NCBI RefSeq assembly: GCF_000507185.2
Contig: NZ_AYTM02000002.1
Span: 147,501-211,500 of the forward strand
Length of the DNA stretch: 64,000 bases
Direction of reading: 5' to 3'
DNA from: Pseudomonas syringae KCTC 12500
GTDB taxonomy: Bacteria > Pseudomonadota > Gammaproteobacteria > Pseudomonadales > Pseudomonadaceae
The notes under the pieces are model-generated. The model was given only the letters and a program-made list of their open reading frames with translations. It did no database searches and was not told the DNA's origin. Positions 34,788 to 44,654 of this stretch are shown in pieces; positions within the stretch are counted from its first letter, which is position 1; each line of letters starts with the position of its first letter. Position numbers and translations under genes: made by a program.

Positions 34788-35693
34788 TCAAGAGGCTTTG
34801 CTGGTTTTCTTGCGCGCGGCGGGCCGCTTGGGCCTGGGGCTGTCCTTGTCGGCCGGTTTTTCCTTCGCCGCGGGCGTGCTCGCCTTGCCTTTGCTAGCCC
34901 CGCCCTTGCCCGCCAGACTGCGCCGTAGCAGGTCGGTGAGGTCGATGACATCGGCGCTCTTGCGTTCTTCCTCGGCCGGATCGGTCTCGACATCCTCGAT
35001 CTGTCCTTCGTCTGCCTTGGTCTTGACCAGGTGCATGATCTTGTCCTGAAAGGTGTCGCGGTACTGCTCAGGCTGCCAGTCAGCGCTCATGTCCTTGACC
35101 AGACGCTTGGCCATATCACGTTCGCTCTTGTTCAACTTGGCGTCAGTCACCGCATCGCTCAGTTCCAGCGCATCCAGCTCACGCACGTCGGCAGGCCAGC
35201 GCAGGATCACCATCACCAGCGCCGATTCCAGTGGCATGACCGCCGCGAGGTGTTCGCGGGTATGCAGCACAACATTGGCCAGCGCGACCTTTTTGGTGTC
35301 GACCAGGGTTTCGCGTAGCAACGCATAGACTTTCTCGCCGCGCTTGTCGGGGGTCAGGAAATAAGGCGTGTCGATGTTCTGCAAGGGGATCTGCTGGCTG
35401 TCGACGAACGCGAATATGTCGATGGTCTGCGTCGACTTGGGGTGCGCAGAACGGATTTCCTCCTCGCTGAGCACCACATAGCGATCCTTCTCGTACGCCA
35501 CGCCCTTGACGATGTTTTCGCTAGTGACTTCCTTGCCGGTGACCTTGTTGATTCGCTTGTAGCCGACCGGGTCCATGCTGCGTTTGTCGAGCCAGTCGAA
35601 GTCGACACTGGTCGACGTTGTCGCCGAAACCAACGCGACCGGTATATGCACCAGCCCGAAGCTGATTGCGCCCTTCCAGATTGCCCTTGCCAT
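34788..35693 (-). CDS. ku: Ku protein for non-homologous end joining
   Basis: A 301-residue bacterial Ku homodimer subunit that binds double-strand DNA ends and recruits LigD. It begins MARAIWKGAISFGLVHIPVA, the near-invariant Ku start, followed by HTREHLAAVMPLESALVMVI in the core. The C-terminus (about the last 50 residues) is rich in Lys, Ala and Pro, as expected of the DNA-sliding tail. A good ribosome site precedes the ATG at 35693. Being first in the operon, it sets expression for ligD. Confidence 0.95.
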   Translation of the reverse strand: MARAIWKGAISFGLVHIPVALVSATTSTSVDFDWLDKRSMDPVGYKRINKVTGKEVTSENIVKGVAYEKDRYVVLSEEEIRSAHPKSTQTIDIFAFVDSQQIPLQNIDTPYFLTPDKRGEKVYALLRETLVDTKKVALANVVLHTREHLAAVMPLESALVMVILRWPADVRELDALELSDAVTDAKLNKSERDMAKRLVKDMSADWQPEQYRDTFQDKIMHLVKTKADEGQIEDVETDPAEEERKSADVIDLTDLLRRSLAGKGGASKGKASTPAAKEKPADKDSPRPKRPAARKKTSKAS

Positions 35694-36081
35694 GGTCTGA
35701 CTCCTGTTGGTCCTGGAAAAGTGACAGGGCCGGTCGGAGAAAAGTTTCGGCAGCCTGACGAGCGCCGGGAAACCTGCCCAACCGGAAACGTTTTTTACCC
35801 TGAATGCCAGACTTTCACCGCGTCGGCGCTCGGCAGGCGCCTTATTGACGGGGCTCTGCCACCGTCAAAAGCCTTGTGTTCAAAGGGCTGGCGCAGAAAT
35901 GTTAGCGGGGTCGCGGAGGACATATGCATTTAGGATCTAAAAATATGGTTTAACGTTCTTTTGCGGAATAAAAAAGACGTTCTATAAATGGCCCCACCCC
36001 GAACGCTGTTGGTGAGGTGTCTGCCAACCGACAGCGGATCCCATCAGCTTCCATCTGGCTGATTACTTCCAAGGATTTGTC
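35694..36081. other. 388-base divergent region between ku and msuD
   Basis: No gene is seen. The right half (35930-35990) is AT-rich and holds the probable msuD promoter listed next. The left half should contain the ku-ligD promoter, but nothing there stands out. Confidence 0.5.
35953..35988 (+). promoter_or_regulatory. Candidate msuD promoter with a direct repeat
   Basis: TTGCGG (35961-35966) and TATAAA (35983-35988) are spaced 16 bases apart, like a sigma-70 promoter. Two copies of ACGTTCT (35953-35959 and 35977-35983) lie 24 bases apart, and GGAATAA (35965-35971) lies between them. CysB sites in other bacteria include similar ATTCC/GGAAT half-sites, so sulfate-starvation control is plausible. 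This is inference from pattern. Confidence 0.4.
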
Positions 36082-37221
36082 ATGAACGTTTTCTGGTTTC
36101 TTCCGACTCACGGCGACGGCCATTATCTGGGCACGACAAAGGGCGCACGTCCCGTCACCCTCAACTATTTGAAACAGGTAGCGCAGGCCGCCGATGACCT
36201 GGGTTATTACGGCGTATTGATCCCTACCGGTCGCTCCTGCGAAGACTCATGGGTCATCGCCTCGGCGCTGGTGCCGCTGACCGAGCGGCTGAGGTATCTG
36301 GTGGCGATCCGTCCGGGGATTATCTCGCCAACCGTCTCGGCACGCATGGCAGCCACGCTGGATCGCCTGTCCGGCGGCCGGCTGCTGATCAACGTGGTGA
36401 CCGGTGGCGACCCGGATGAAAACCGTGGCGATGGCAGCTTTCTCGACCACAGCGAGCGTTATGAAGTCACCGACGAATTTCTGAAAATCTGGCGTCGCGT
36501 CCTGCAGGGCGAAGCGGTCGACTTCGAAGGCAAGCACTTGCGCGTGCAGAACGCCAAAGCGCTTTACCCGCCGATTCAAAAACCCTACCCGCCGCTGTAT
36601 TTCGGTGGTTCCTCCGACGCGGCGCATGACCTTGCGGCCGATCAGGTGGACGTGTACCTGACCTGGGGTGAGCCTCCGGCAGCCGTGGCGCAAAAGCTCG
36701 CCGATGTGCGTGAACGCGCCGCGCGCAAGGGACGTACCGTGAAGTTCGGCATTCGCCTGCACGTGATCGTGCGCGAAACCAGCGAAGAAGCCTGGAAAGC
36801 CGCCAGCACGCTGATCGAACACATCAGTGATGACACCATTGCTGCGGCGCAGAAGTCCTTTTCGCGCTTTGATTCCGAAGGCCAGCGGCGCATGGCGGCA
36901 CTGCATGACGGGCGTCGCGACAATCTGGAGATCGCGCCCAACCTGTGGGCCGGTGTCGGCCTGGTACGCGGCGGTGCAGGCACGGCGCTGGTCGGCAATC
37001 CCGAAGAAGTCGCGGCACGTATCAAGGAATACGCCGACCTGGGCATCGAGAGCTTCATTTTCTCGGGTTACCCGCATCTTGAAGAAGCTTACCGCTTCGC
37101 CGAACTGGTCTTCCCGCTGCTGCCTGAGCCTTACGCCAGCCTCGCCGGGCGCGGCATCACCAACCTGACGGGCCCGTTCGGCGAAATGATCGCCAACGAT
37201 CTGCCCCCGCAGGCCAAGTGA
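36082..37221 (+). CDS. msuD: FMNH2-dependent methanesulfonate/alkanesulfonate monooxygenase
   Basis: A 379-residue bacterial luciferase-like monooxygenase that splits C-S bonds of sulfonates to release sulfite under sulfur starvation. Strings such as [47 protein letters not shown] and [18 protein letters not shown] follow SsuD/MsuD along the whole length. The C-terminal [20 protein letters not shown] follows what I recall of P. aeruginosa MsuD more closely than E. coli SsuD. It needs FMNH2 from SsuE/MsuE; no reductase gene is adjacent, but ssuE is at 18669. It is coupled to sfnR by a TGATG overlap. Confidence 0.92.
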   Translation: MNVFWFLPTHGDGHYLGTTKGARPVTLNYLKQVAQAADDLGYYGVLIPTGRSCEDSWVIASALVPLTERLRYLVAIRPGIISPTVSARMAATLDRLSGGRLLINVVTGGDPDENRGDGSFLDHSERYEVTDEFLKIWRRVLQGEAVDFEGKHLRVQNAKALYPPIQKPYPPLYFGGSSDAAHDLAADQVDVYLTWGEPPAAVAQKLADVRERAARKGRTVKFGIRLHVIVRETSEEAWKAASTLIEHISDDTIAAAQKSFSRFDSEGQRRMAALHDGRRDNLEIAPNLWAGVGLVRGGAGTALVGNPEEVAARIKEYADLGIESFIFSGYPHLEEAYRFAELVFPLLPEPYASLAGRGITNLTGPFGEMIANDLPPQAK

Positions 37222-38327
37222 TGTCCGGACAACTGCTGACCTTACCGCACTCGCCTGCGCTGGCCACCTCGATCAGGGCCACTGCGCAGGTGTTCGAAGA
37301 CCCCAAGTCCCGAGCCCTGCTCGCTCACGTACGCCAGGTTGCGCCCAGTGATGCCAGCGTGCTGATCATTGGCGAGACCGGCACCGGCAAGGAACTGGTC
37401 GCACGTCACGTCCACGAACTGAGCGCCCGCCGCGACAAACCGTTCGTGGCGGTCAACTGCGGCGCGTTCTCCGAGAACCTGATCGAGGCCGAGTTGTTCG
37501 GCCACGAAAAAGGCGCGTTCACCGGAGCGATCAGCGCCAAGGCGGGCTGGTTCGAAGAGGCCAACGGCGGCACGCTGTTTCTCGATGAGATCGGCGACCT
37601 GCCCATGTCGCTGCAGGTCAAATTGCTGCGCGTGCTTCAGGAGCGTGAAGTGGTGCGTCTGGGCTCGCGCAAGAGCGTGCCCATTGATGTAAGGGTCCTC
37701 GCAGCGACCAACGTGCAGCTGGAAAAGGCCATCAACGCCGGGCATTTTCGCGAGGACCTTTACTACCGGCTCGACGTGGTCAATCTGGAATTGAGCCCGC
37801 TGCGCGACCGGCCGGGCGACATCCTGCCCTTGGCCCGGCATTTCATAGAGATCTACAGCCAGCGGCTGCGGCATGGTCCGGTACGGATCAGCCCAGAAGC
37901 CGAGCACAAGCTCAAGACCTACAGCTGGCCGGGGAATATTCGCGAGCTGGAAAACGTCATCCATCACACCCTGCTGGTGTGCCGTGAAGGCGTTATTCAG
38001 CGTGATGACCTGCGCATGTCCAACCTTAGAATCGAGCGCCAGGATGAACAGAACCCGCCTGACGAATCAGCCGAGCAACTGCTCAACCGGGCGTTTCAAA
38101 AGCTCTTCGAAGAACAGGCCGGTGCCTTGCACGAGAAGGTCGAGGATACGTTGCTCAGAACCGCCTATCGCTTCTGCCACCACAACCAGGTGCACACAGC
38201 CAGCCTGCTGGGCCTGACCCGCAACGTCACGCGCACACGCTTGATCAAGATTGGCGAACTGGCGGTCAACAAACGCAGACCGGGTGAAAACGTCCAGGGC
38301 GACCGCATGCTGCACCTGTCGGTGTGA
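37221..38327 (+). CDS. sfnR: Sigma-54-dependent activator SfnR
   Basis: A 368-residue enhancer-binding protein made of an AAA+ domain and a C-terminal Fis-type helix-turn-helix, with no N-terminal receiver or GAF domain. It has Walker [11 protein letters not shown], the sigma-54 contact loop GAFTGA, Walker [12 protein letters not shown] and [16 protein letters not shown]. SfnR proteins activate dimethylsulfone and sulfonate genes and are themselves under sulfur control. Start: ATG 37221 overlaps the msuD stop (TGATG); a GTG one codon earlier is possible. The lack of a sensory domain suggests control by level of synthesis. Its sigma-54 targets must lie outside this region. Confidence 0.9.
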   Translation: MSGQLLTLPHSPALATSIRATAQVFEDPKSRALLAHVRQVAPSDASVLIIGETGTGKELVARHVHELSARRDKPFVAVNCGAFSENLIEAELFGHEKGAFTGAISAKAGWFEEANGGTLFLDEIGDLPMSLQVKLLRVLQEREVVRLGSRKSVPIDVRVLAATNVQLEKAINAGHFREDLYYRLDVVNLELSPLRDRPGDILPLARHFIEIYSQRLRHGPVRISPEAEHKLKTYSWPGNIRELENVIHHTLLVCREGVIQRDDLRMSNLRIERQDEQNPPDESAEQLLNRAFQKLFEEQAGALHEKVEDTLLRTAYRFCHHNQVHTASLLGLTRNVTRTRLIKIGELAVNKRRPGENVQGDRMLHLSV

Positions 38328-38340
38328 AGGTCAAGACCGA

Positions 38341-38461
38341 TGACGCAGAGCGTCATGAACGGCATTCCCACGCTGGGGCGTGAGGAAGGATCGCTGTCCG
38401 GGAGAACACTATCGTGCCCATGCTCCGCGTGGGTATGCGTTTCCGGACGCTCTGCGTCCTC
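38341..38461. repeat. Intergenic repeat with long inverted ends (DUF1534-type)
   Basis: GACGCAGAGCGTC (38342-38354) is the exact reverse complement of GACGCTCTGCGTC (38446-38458), and the inner arms (CATTCCCACGC and GCGTGGGTATG) also pair imperfectly, giving a long stem of about 120 bases. On the minus strand it would encode a string like TPQRGNAVHDALRH, the type of sequence I remember from DUF1534 mini-ORFs scattered in P. syringae genomes. I treat it as a noncoding repeat, not a gene. Confidence 0.6.
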
Positions 38462-38479
38462 TTCTGAGCAAGCGGCGCT

Positions 38480-39883
38480 TTACGACAAACGCATCGCCAG
38501 CGCCTTGGCCTGGATCGCTACATCGGTCACTGCGGTGCTTTCCCACCACATGCCGCGCAATGGCGGGCCCATGGCGAACAGGCGTGTCGAGTACTGACCG
38601 TGTGCGTCGAGCACAGCGCCAGCGGCGTCGGCGGCGATGCCGAGTGCCAGCGGGCCGGGCTGTATCAGACCGCGAACCAGCAACTGCCGGGGCAACGGGC
38701 GATCCACGCGTCGCCAGTCGTATTCGATGCCGGTAGAGTTGATTAACGCATCACCAGTAATCTGCGTCGGCTGACTCTCACCGCGCCGACGCACGCTGAT
38801 CTGTACCTGACCTGACGGCAGACTGGCCACGCCCTGCAACGAGGCCGCGTCAATGCTCAACCGCCCTTGCCTGATCAGCCGCGCAAGCAGCGCAGCGCTG
38901 GGTGGCGGGGAGCGATGGTGGTGACTCTCCCACCACGGTCGTACATGACGGACGAACTGGCGGCGCTGCTGATCGCTGGCCTGATTCCACAGCCTGCCCA
39001 CATTGGCACGCACGGTGTCCAGCGGTGCCTGCCAGTCAATCCCGCTCTCGATGGCCAGCTCGCACTGTTCACGTACTTTGCGCAGCAGTTGCCGAGTACT
39101 GCGGATACTCGGGTCCTGAGCGAGAAAATCAGACCATTCCGGCGGCTGACGCCGGACATGCGGCAACAGGCCGTGCCGGGAAAAGATCTGGATGGGCCCA
39201 CGATGCCCGGCCGTTTCCAGCGAGACCAGCGCATCGACCATAGTCAGTCCCGAGCCGATGATCAGCACACTCGACTGCGGATCGAGCTTTCTCATCACCG
39301 CCACATCCCAGGGATCCAGCGCAGCCGTGTTCAGCTCGTTCGAATCACGTCGCGGGGTGCGTGACGCCGCGTACATACCGGTCGCCAGTACGGCGCGGCT
39401 GCCGCGCAGCATACGACCGTCAGCCAGCGAGACACTGACACCACCTTCATGGACCTGCAGGTCCACTGCCTCGCCGGACACATGCACGGCGGTCGAGCCA
39501 AAGGCTTCGCCAGCGCTTCGGGCTTCACGCAGCCGCTGCTGGACGTAAAGCCCGAACACCCCGCGCGGCGGAAACAGTTCGGCGACCGGGACCCTCTGCT
39601 TAGCGGCTTCAGGCCAGCCACCAGCGGCCAGATAGTCAGTCAGCCATTGGGTAAGGTCATCCGGGTTATCGGGATCGACGCTCATCCGCGCAGCGTTGCC
39701 ATTGAGTGTATGGCCCGGCTCCGTCGCACTGTAGGCCTCGCCCCTGCCGAGTTCGCTACGGGTTTCGATGATCAGGATTCGCCGCTGGCCCGGTCTGCGC
39801 AGCAGTTGCGCCGCCAGCATGGTCCCGCTCAGACCGCCGCCGATGATCAGAATGTCAGCCGTCTGGTGGGAATCTTCGGTCAT
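38480..39883 (-). CDS. FAD/NAD(P)-binding protein, YdhS-like
   Basis: A 467-residue flavoprotein-like enzyme. The N-terminal dinucleotide-binding motif is DILIIGGGLSGTMLAAQLLR, followed by RILIIETRSELGRGEAYSAT, HTLNGNAARMSVDPDNPDDL and a second nucleotide-binding glycine motif SVLIIGSGLTMVDALVSLE. It belongs to the FAD-NAD(P)-binding group seen in E. coli YdhS, whose physiological substrate is not established. It lies alone, followed downstream on its own strand by the DUF1534-type repeat and preceded by an XRE-cupin gene on the same strand, 41 bases away, so the two may be cotranscribed. Confidence 0.85.
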   Translation of the reverse strand: MTEDSHQTADILIIGGGLSGTMLAAQLLRRPGQRRILIIETRSELGRGEAYSATEPGHTLNGNAARMSVDPDNPDDLTQWLTDYLAAGGWPEAAKQRVPVAELFPPRGVFGLYVQQRLREARSAGEAFGSTAVHVSGEAVDLQVHEGGVSVSLADGRMLRGSRAVLATGMYAASRTPRRDSNELNTAALDPWDVAVMRKLDPQSSVLIIGSGLTMVDALVSLETAGHRGPIQIFSRHGLLPHVRRQPPEWSDFLAQDPSIRSTRQLLRKVREQCELAIESGIDWQAPLDTVRANVGRLWNQASDQQRRQFVRHVRPWWESHHHRSPPPSAALLARLIRQGRLSIDAASLQGVASLPSGQVQISVRRRGESQPTQITGDALINSTGIEYDWRRVDRPLPRQLLVRGLIQPGPLALGIAADAAGAVLDAHGQYSTRLFAMGPPLRGMWWESTAVTDVAIQAKALAMRLS

Positions 39884-39924
39884 CGAACAGTGCCTCGGTC
39901 GGATTGCGATAAAGAATCGGAAGG

Positions 39925-40506
39925 TCAGAGCGCGACGTTACGCACGAAACGCAGCGGCACGTCGGCATCGTTGCAATAGCGGTGCGGCTGATTGCTGGGG
40001 AACATGAAGAACTCGCCCGCTCCTATCTGCTGCGTGGCCGCAGGGTCGGAAAAACGTATCGTCAGATGCCCTTCGACGACGTAGACCTGTTCACTCCAGC
40101 CATCGGGATCGGCCTCCGAGACATAGGCGTCCCCGGGCTGCAGACAGAACTCCCACAACTCCACCTCGCGCCGGGCAACGGCCCTGGCCAGCAGCACCGC
40201 CTTGCTGCCGGCGATCGTACCGGCCCAAGCCAGCTCGTTGATGCGGCTGTAATCGTGATTTTCGGGGGCCTGGATCAGGTCGCTGAACGCCACTTCCAGG
40301 GCTTCGGCCACGCGGTCCAGAGTCGCCAGGCTGACGTTTTTCTCGCCGGCCTCGATAGCGACCAGCATGCGTCGGCTGACCCCGGACTTTTCCGCCAGCG
40401 CCGTCTGGCTGAGGTCCGCACTGTTACGCAGACGCCGTACGTTCTGGCTGACGTGCTGCAGCACCGGAGGGCGCTGGGAATTTTCTTTGTGCATGCTGGT
40501 GCTCAC
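39925..40506 (-). CDS. XRE-family regulator with C-terminal cupin
   Basis: A 193-residue regulator. The N-terminal helix-turn-helix is VRRLRNSADLSQTALAEKSG and RRMLVAIEAGEKNVSLATLD. The C-terminal cupin barrel has SEQVYVVEGHLTIRF and GAGEFFMFPSNQPHRYCN, as in PuuR/SutR-like proteins that sense small molecules. It is divergent from the EamA transporter with about 100 bases between, so it probably controls that exporter and itself. The FAD protein gene follows on its own strand. Confidence 0.88.
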   Translation of the reverse strand: MSTSMHKENSQRPPVLQHVSQNVRRLRNSADLSQTALAEKSGVSRRMLVAIEAGEKNVSLATLDRVAEALEVAFSDLIQAPENHDYSRINELAWAGTIAGSKAVLLARAVARREVELWEFCLQPGDAYVSEADPDGWSEQVYVVEGHLTIRFSDPAATQQIGAGEFFMFPSNQPHRYCNDADVPLRFVRNVAL

Positions 40507-40605
40507 ATCAAACCGTTGCGCATTATACTGCCCAGCCCAGGGACACTGTCAGGGTGTTCAGCCTCACACCGCGCGAATGGCAATTAACAGGAATCCGGAG
40601 CTGAC

Positions 40606-41541
40606 ATGAAGTCTATCAGCCGCATACCCCGCATCAGCAAGGCAGAAGCCGTACTGATTCTGATCACCATGCTCTGGGGAGGCACCTTTCTGCTGGTCCA
40701 GCATGCGATGACCGTCAGCGGGCCGATGTTCTTCGTCGGCCTGCGCTTTGCCGCCGCAGCGCTTATCGTAGCGCTGTTTTCAATGAAGGTGCTGCGCGGT
40801 CTTACCTTTCTTGAGCTCAAGGCCGGCGTCTTCATCGGCATCGCGATCATGCTCGGTTATGGCCTGCAGACGATCGGACTGCAGACCATCCCCAGCAGTC
40901 AGTCGGCGTTCATCACGGCGCTCTACGTACCCTGCGTACCTTTGTTGCAATGGCTGGTACTGGGCCGGCGACCAGGGTTGATGCCGACACTGGGCATCAT
41001 CCTCGCCTTCACCGGGCTGATGCTGGTCGCCGGGCCGCAGGGCGCTTCCCTGCAACTCAGTTCCGGCGAGATCGTGACGCTGATCAGCACAGTGGCCATC
41101 GCCGCCGAGATCATCATGATCAGTGCCTATGCCGGTGAGGTCGATGTGCGTCGAGTCACCGTGGTGCAACTGGCTACCGCATCGGCACTGGCATTTCTGA
41201 TGATCGTCCCGACCGAGGAACACTTGCCGGATTTTTCCTGGTTGCTGGTGTTCAGTGCTGTGGGGCTTGGGACCATGAGTGCGGCGATCCAGATCGCCAT
41301 GAACTGGGCACAGAAAAGTGTTTCGCCGACCCGCGCCACGGTGATTTATGCCGGTGAACCGGTCTGGGCCGGAATTGTCGGAAGACTCGCCGGCGAGCGT
41401 TTGCCGGGCGTCGCCCTGCTGGGCGCGGCACTGATTGTGGCCGGGGTGATCGTCAGCGAAATGAAGCGGCGTTCGGCGTCTGATGATCAGAGCATTGTCG
41501 ACGAAGAGGGAAATGAACAAGCCGTGCGCAAAGCTGAGTGA
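40606..41541 (+). CDS. EamA/DMT-family transporter
   Basis: A 311-residue inner-membrane protein with ten hydrophobic segments in two EamA repeats. The first repeat starts SKAEAVLILITMLWGGTFLL and includes QTIGLQTIPSSQSAFITALY; the second ends in RATVIYAGEPVWAGIVGRLA. DMT proteins of this kind export amino acids, drugs or metabolites. The divergent XRE-cupin regulator suggests substrate-inducible expression. The substrate is unknown. Confidence 0.88.
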   Translation: MKSISRIPRISKAEAVLILITMLWGGTFLLVQHAMTVSGPMFFVGLRFAAAALIVALFSMKVLRGLTFLELKAGVFIGIAIMLGYGLQTIGLQTIPSSQSAFITALYVPCVPLLQWLVLGRRPGLMPTLGIILAFTGLMLVAGPQGASLQLSSGEIVTLISTVAIAAEIIMISAYAGEVDVRRVTVVQLATASALAFLMIVPTEEHLPDFSWLLVFSAVGLGTMSAAIQIAMNWAQKSVSPTRATVIYAGEPVWAGIVGRLAGERLPGVALLGAALIVAGVIVSEMKRRSASDDQSIVDEEGNEQAVRKAE

Positions 41542-41735
41542 ACAGCGGGCTTTGCCAGCCATGAAACACCTTGCTTCTTCAAAGCTATTTCAAATACATA
41601 TCGCTGCATCAGAAGTAATTATTTACCGAATTAAAAAAGCAGACACTTTTTGTAGGAAATTTCGGAAACCGTCCCTTTGGTATCGGAGTGTCTGACACGT
41701 ATGATGCTTGACATTCCCCTGCAGATTAGAAGCCT

Positions 41736-43523
41736 ATGTCCCTGATAGTTCTACTGCTTCTGCCTTTCATCGGCAGCTGTCTGGCGGCCTTATTGCCGCA
41801 CAACGCGCGTAATGCGGAATCGTTTCTGGCCGGTCTGATCGCCCTCATCGGCGCGGTGCAGATGGCCTTGTGGTTCCCGCAGATCGCCGACGGCGGCGTG
41901 ATTCGTGAAGAGTATTTCTGGCTGCCAAGCCTGGGCATGAACTTCGTTCTGCGCATCGACGGCTTCGCCTGGCTGTTCTCGATGCTGGTGCTGGGCATCG
42001 GTGCGCTGGTCTCGCTGTACGCGCGTTATTACATGTCGCCGGACGATCCGGTGCCGCGCTTCTTTGCGTTTTTCCTGGCCTTCATGGGCGCCATGCTCGG
42101 ACTGGTGATGTCCGGCAATCTGATTCAGATCGTGTTTTTCTGGGAGCTGACCAGCCTGTTCTCGTTCCTGCTGATCGGCTACTGGCACCATCGGGCCGAT
42201 GCCCGACGCGGCGCTTACATGGCGCTGATGGTCACCGGTGCGGGCGGTCTGGCGCTGCTGGCCGGCATGATGATCCTCGGCCATGTGGCCGGCAGTTACG
42301 ACCTGGACCGTGTCCTGGCCGCCGGTGACGCGATTCGTGCACACGCCTTGTACCCGGTGTTACTCACCCTGATTCTGATCGGCGCACTGACCAAAAGCGC
42401 CCAGTTCCCGTTCCATTTCTGGCTGCCGCACGCTATGGCGGCCCCCACGCCGGTGTCGGCGTATCTGCACTCGGCGACCATGGTCAAGGCCGGGGTGTTT
42501 CTCATGGCGCGCATGTGGCCGGCGCTGTCCGGCACCGAGCAATGGTTCTGGATCGTCAGTGGCGCGGGTGCCTGCACGCTGATTCTCGGCGCCTACGCGG
42601 CCATCTTTCAGAATGACCTCAAGGGCCTGCTGGCCTATTCGACCATCAGCCACCTGGGCCTGATCACCCTGCTGCTCGGCCTCAACAGCCCGCTGGCTGC
42701 GGTGGCTGCGGTGTTCCATATTCTCAACCACGCGACCTTCAAGGCGTCGCTGTTCATGGCCGCCGGCATCATCGACCACGAGAGCGGAACCCGCGATATC
42801 CGGCGTCTCAGTGGTCTGGTAAGGCTGCTGCCCTACACCGCGACACTGGCGATGGTCGCCAGCGCCTCGATGGCCGGCGTGCCGCTGCTCAACGGTTTTC
42901 TATCCAAGGAAATGTTCTTTGCCGAAACCGTGTTTATTTCCGCCACTGCCTGGGTCGAGATTGCCTTGCCGGTGATCGCGACCATCGCCGGGATCTTCAG
43001 CGTTGCCTATTCGCTGCGCTTCACGGTCGATGTGTTTTTCGGTCCGGCGGCCAAGGATCTGCCGCACTTGCCCCACGAACCGCCGCGCTGGATGCGTGCG
43101 CCGGTCGAACTGCTGGTGCTGACGTGTCTGGTGGTGGGGATTTTCCCGGCGCAATCGGTCGCGCCCCTGCTCGCCGCCGCTGCGCGTCCGGTGGTCGGTG
43201 GCACACTGCCCGAATACAGCCTGGCGATCTGGCACGGCTGGAACCTGCCGATGGTCATGAGCCTGGTGGCAATGGCGGGCGGTATCATTCTGTATCTATT
43301 ACTGCGCAAGCCGCTCAAGCACGAGCGCATCACCGCCCCGCCGCTGGTGGGACGTCTCAATGGCAAGCGCTTTTTCGAGCGCAGTCAGGTGGTGATGATG
43401 CACTGGGCACGCCGTTTCGAACGCAAGGTCAGCACTCGCCGCCTGCAGCCGCAACTGTTTCTGCTGGTGCTCGCGGCGGTACTGGGCGGTTTCATTCCGA
43501 TGTATTTCAGCGGCCTGACCTGA
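41736..43523 (+). pseudogene. phaAB: Mrp/Pha antiporter subunit A, N-terminal part, cut by an in-frame TGA
   Basis: A 595-residue open part of the large MrpA/PhaAB subunit, which resembles NADH dehydrogenase chain 5 (NuoL). It has about 15 or more membrane segments, PTPVSAYLHSATMVKAGVFL, LAYSTISHLGLITLLLGLNS and HATFKASLFMAAGIIDHESG. It ends in YFSGLT followed by TGA at 43521-43523. The same frame continues without another stop to 44654, starting GDRPKIPGSGVFVTLWLIAI, which is normal PhaAB sequence; TGG (Trp) fits this place. Read through, the frame would have 973 codons, the usual length of fused PhaAB. I annotate it as interrupted; a sequencing error or suppressed stop is possible. Confidence 0.85.
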
Positions 43524-43553
43524 GGCGACAGACCGAAGATTCCGGGTTCCGGG

Positions 43554-44654
43554 GTGTTTGTCACGCTGTGGCTCATCGCGATTGCCTGCGCCATAGGCGC
43601 GGCCTGGCAGGGTAAATATCACCGTTTGGCGGCACTGGTGATGGTCAGCGTCTGCGGGCTGATGACCTGCATTACCTTCGTCTGGTTCTCGGCCCCTGAT
43701 CTGGCACTGACGCAACTGGTCGTGGAGGTGGTGACCACCGTGCTGATCCTGCTCGGTTTGCGCTGGCTGCCGCGACGCAATGAAGACGTCGCCCCGCTCA
43801 GCGCACGCCTGCGTGCCCGCACCCGACGCATCCGCGACTTCGGCCTGGCGGTGCTCGTGGGACTGGGCATGGCGATACTCTCCTACGCCATGCTGACCCG
43901 CCAGACGCCCAACGCCATCTCGTCCTTCTACCTGAGTCGTGCGCTGCCCCAGGGCGGCGGCACCAACGTGGTCAACGTGATGCTGGTGGATTTCCGCGGC
44001 TTCGACACGTTTGGCGAGATCACCGTGCTGGCGGCGGTCGCCATGACAGTGTTCGCTCTGTTGCGACGCTTCCGCCCACCGAAGGAAAGCATTCTGCTGC
44101 CCGCACAACAGCGCCTGCTGGCCCGTGACGTGGTAACGGACCTGGTCAACCCGCGCAGCGCCAGCGATACCGCGCTCGGTTTCATGATGGTTCCGGCAGC
44201 GCTGGTTCGATTGCTGCTGCCGATTGCCTTCATCATTTCGATGTACCTGTTCGTCCGCGGCCACAACCAGCCTGGCGGCGGGTTTGTTGCCGGGCTGGTG
44301 ATGTCGGTGGCGTTCATTCTGCAATACATGGTGGCAGGCACCCAGTGGGTCGAGGCGCAAATGAGCCTGCGCCCGCTACGCTGGATGGGCACGGGCCTGT
44401 TATGCGCGGTTCTGACCGGCGCAGGCTCGATGGCGCTGGGTTATCCGTTCATGACCACCCACACCGCCCATGTCGATCTGCCGATCCTGGGTGATATTCA
44501 CATTGCCAGCGCGCTGTTCTTCGATGTCGGCGTGTACGCCGTGGTGGTCGGCTCGACGCTGTTGATTCTCACCGCACTGGCTCACCAGTCGGTGCGCAGC
44601 CATCGGCCGACGCAGTTGCCCAAGCCTGTCGCCAACCCGCAAGGAATCCTCTGA
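43554..44654 (+). pseudogene. phaAB: Mrp/Pha antiporter subunit A/B, C-terminal part after the stop
   Basis: The downstream remainder of phaAB: a MrpA C-terminal region (YHRLAALVMVSVCGLMTCIT, WFSAPDLALTQLVVEVVTTV), a DUF4040/MbhE-like region, then the MrpB domain (SMYLFVRGHNQPGGGFVAGL). The coordinates begin at a GTG that might allow restart, but no clear Shine-Dalgarno sequence precedes it; the frame is open back to 43524. If translation reinitiates, the cell would make a split A plus A-C/B pair, which could still assemble. It overlaps phaC by one base (TGATG). Confidence 0.8.
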
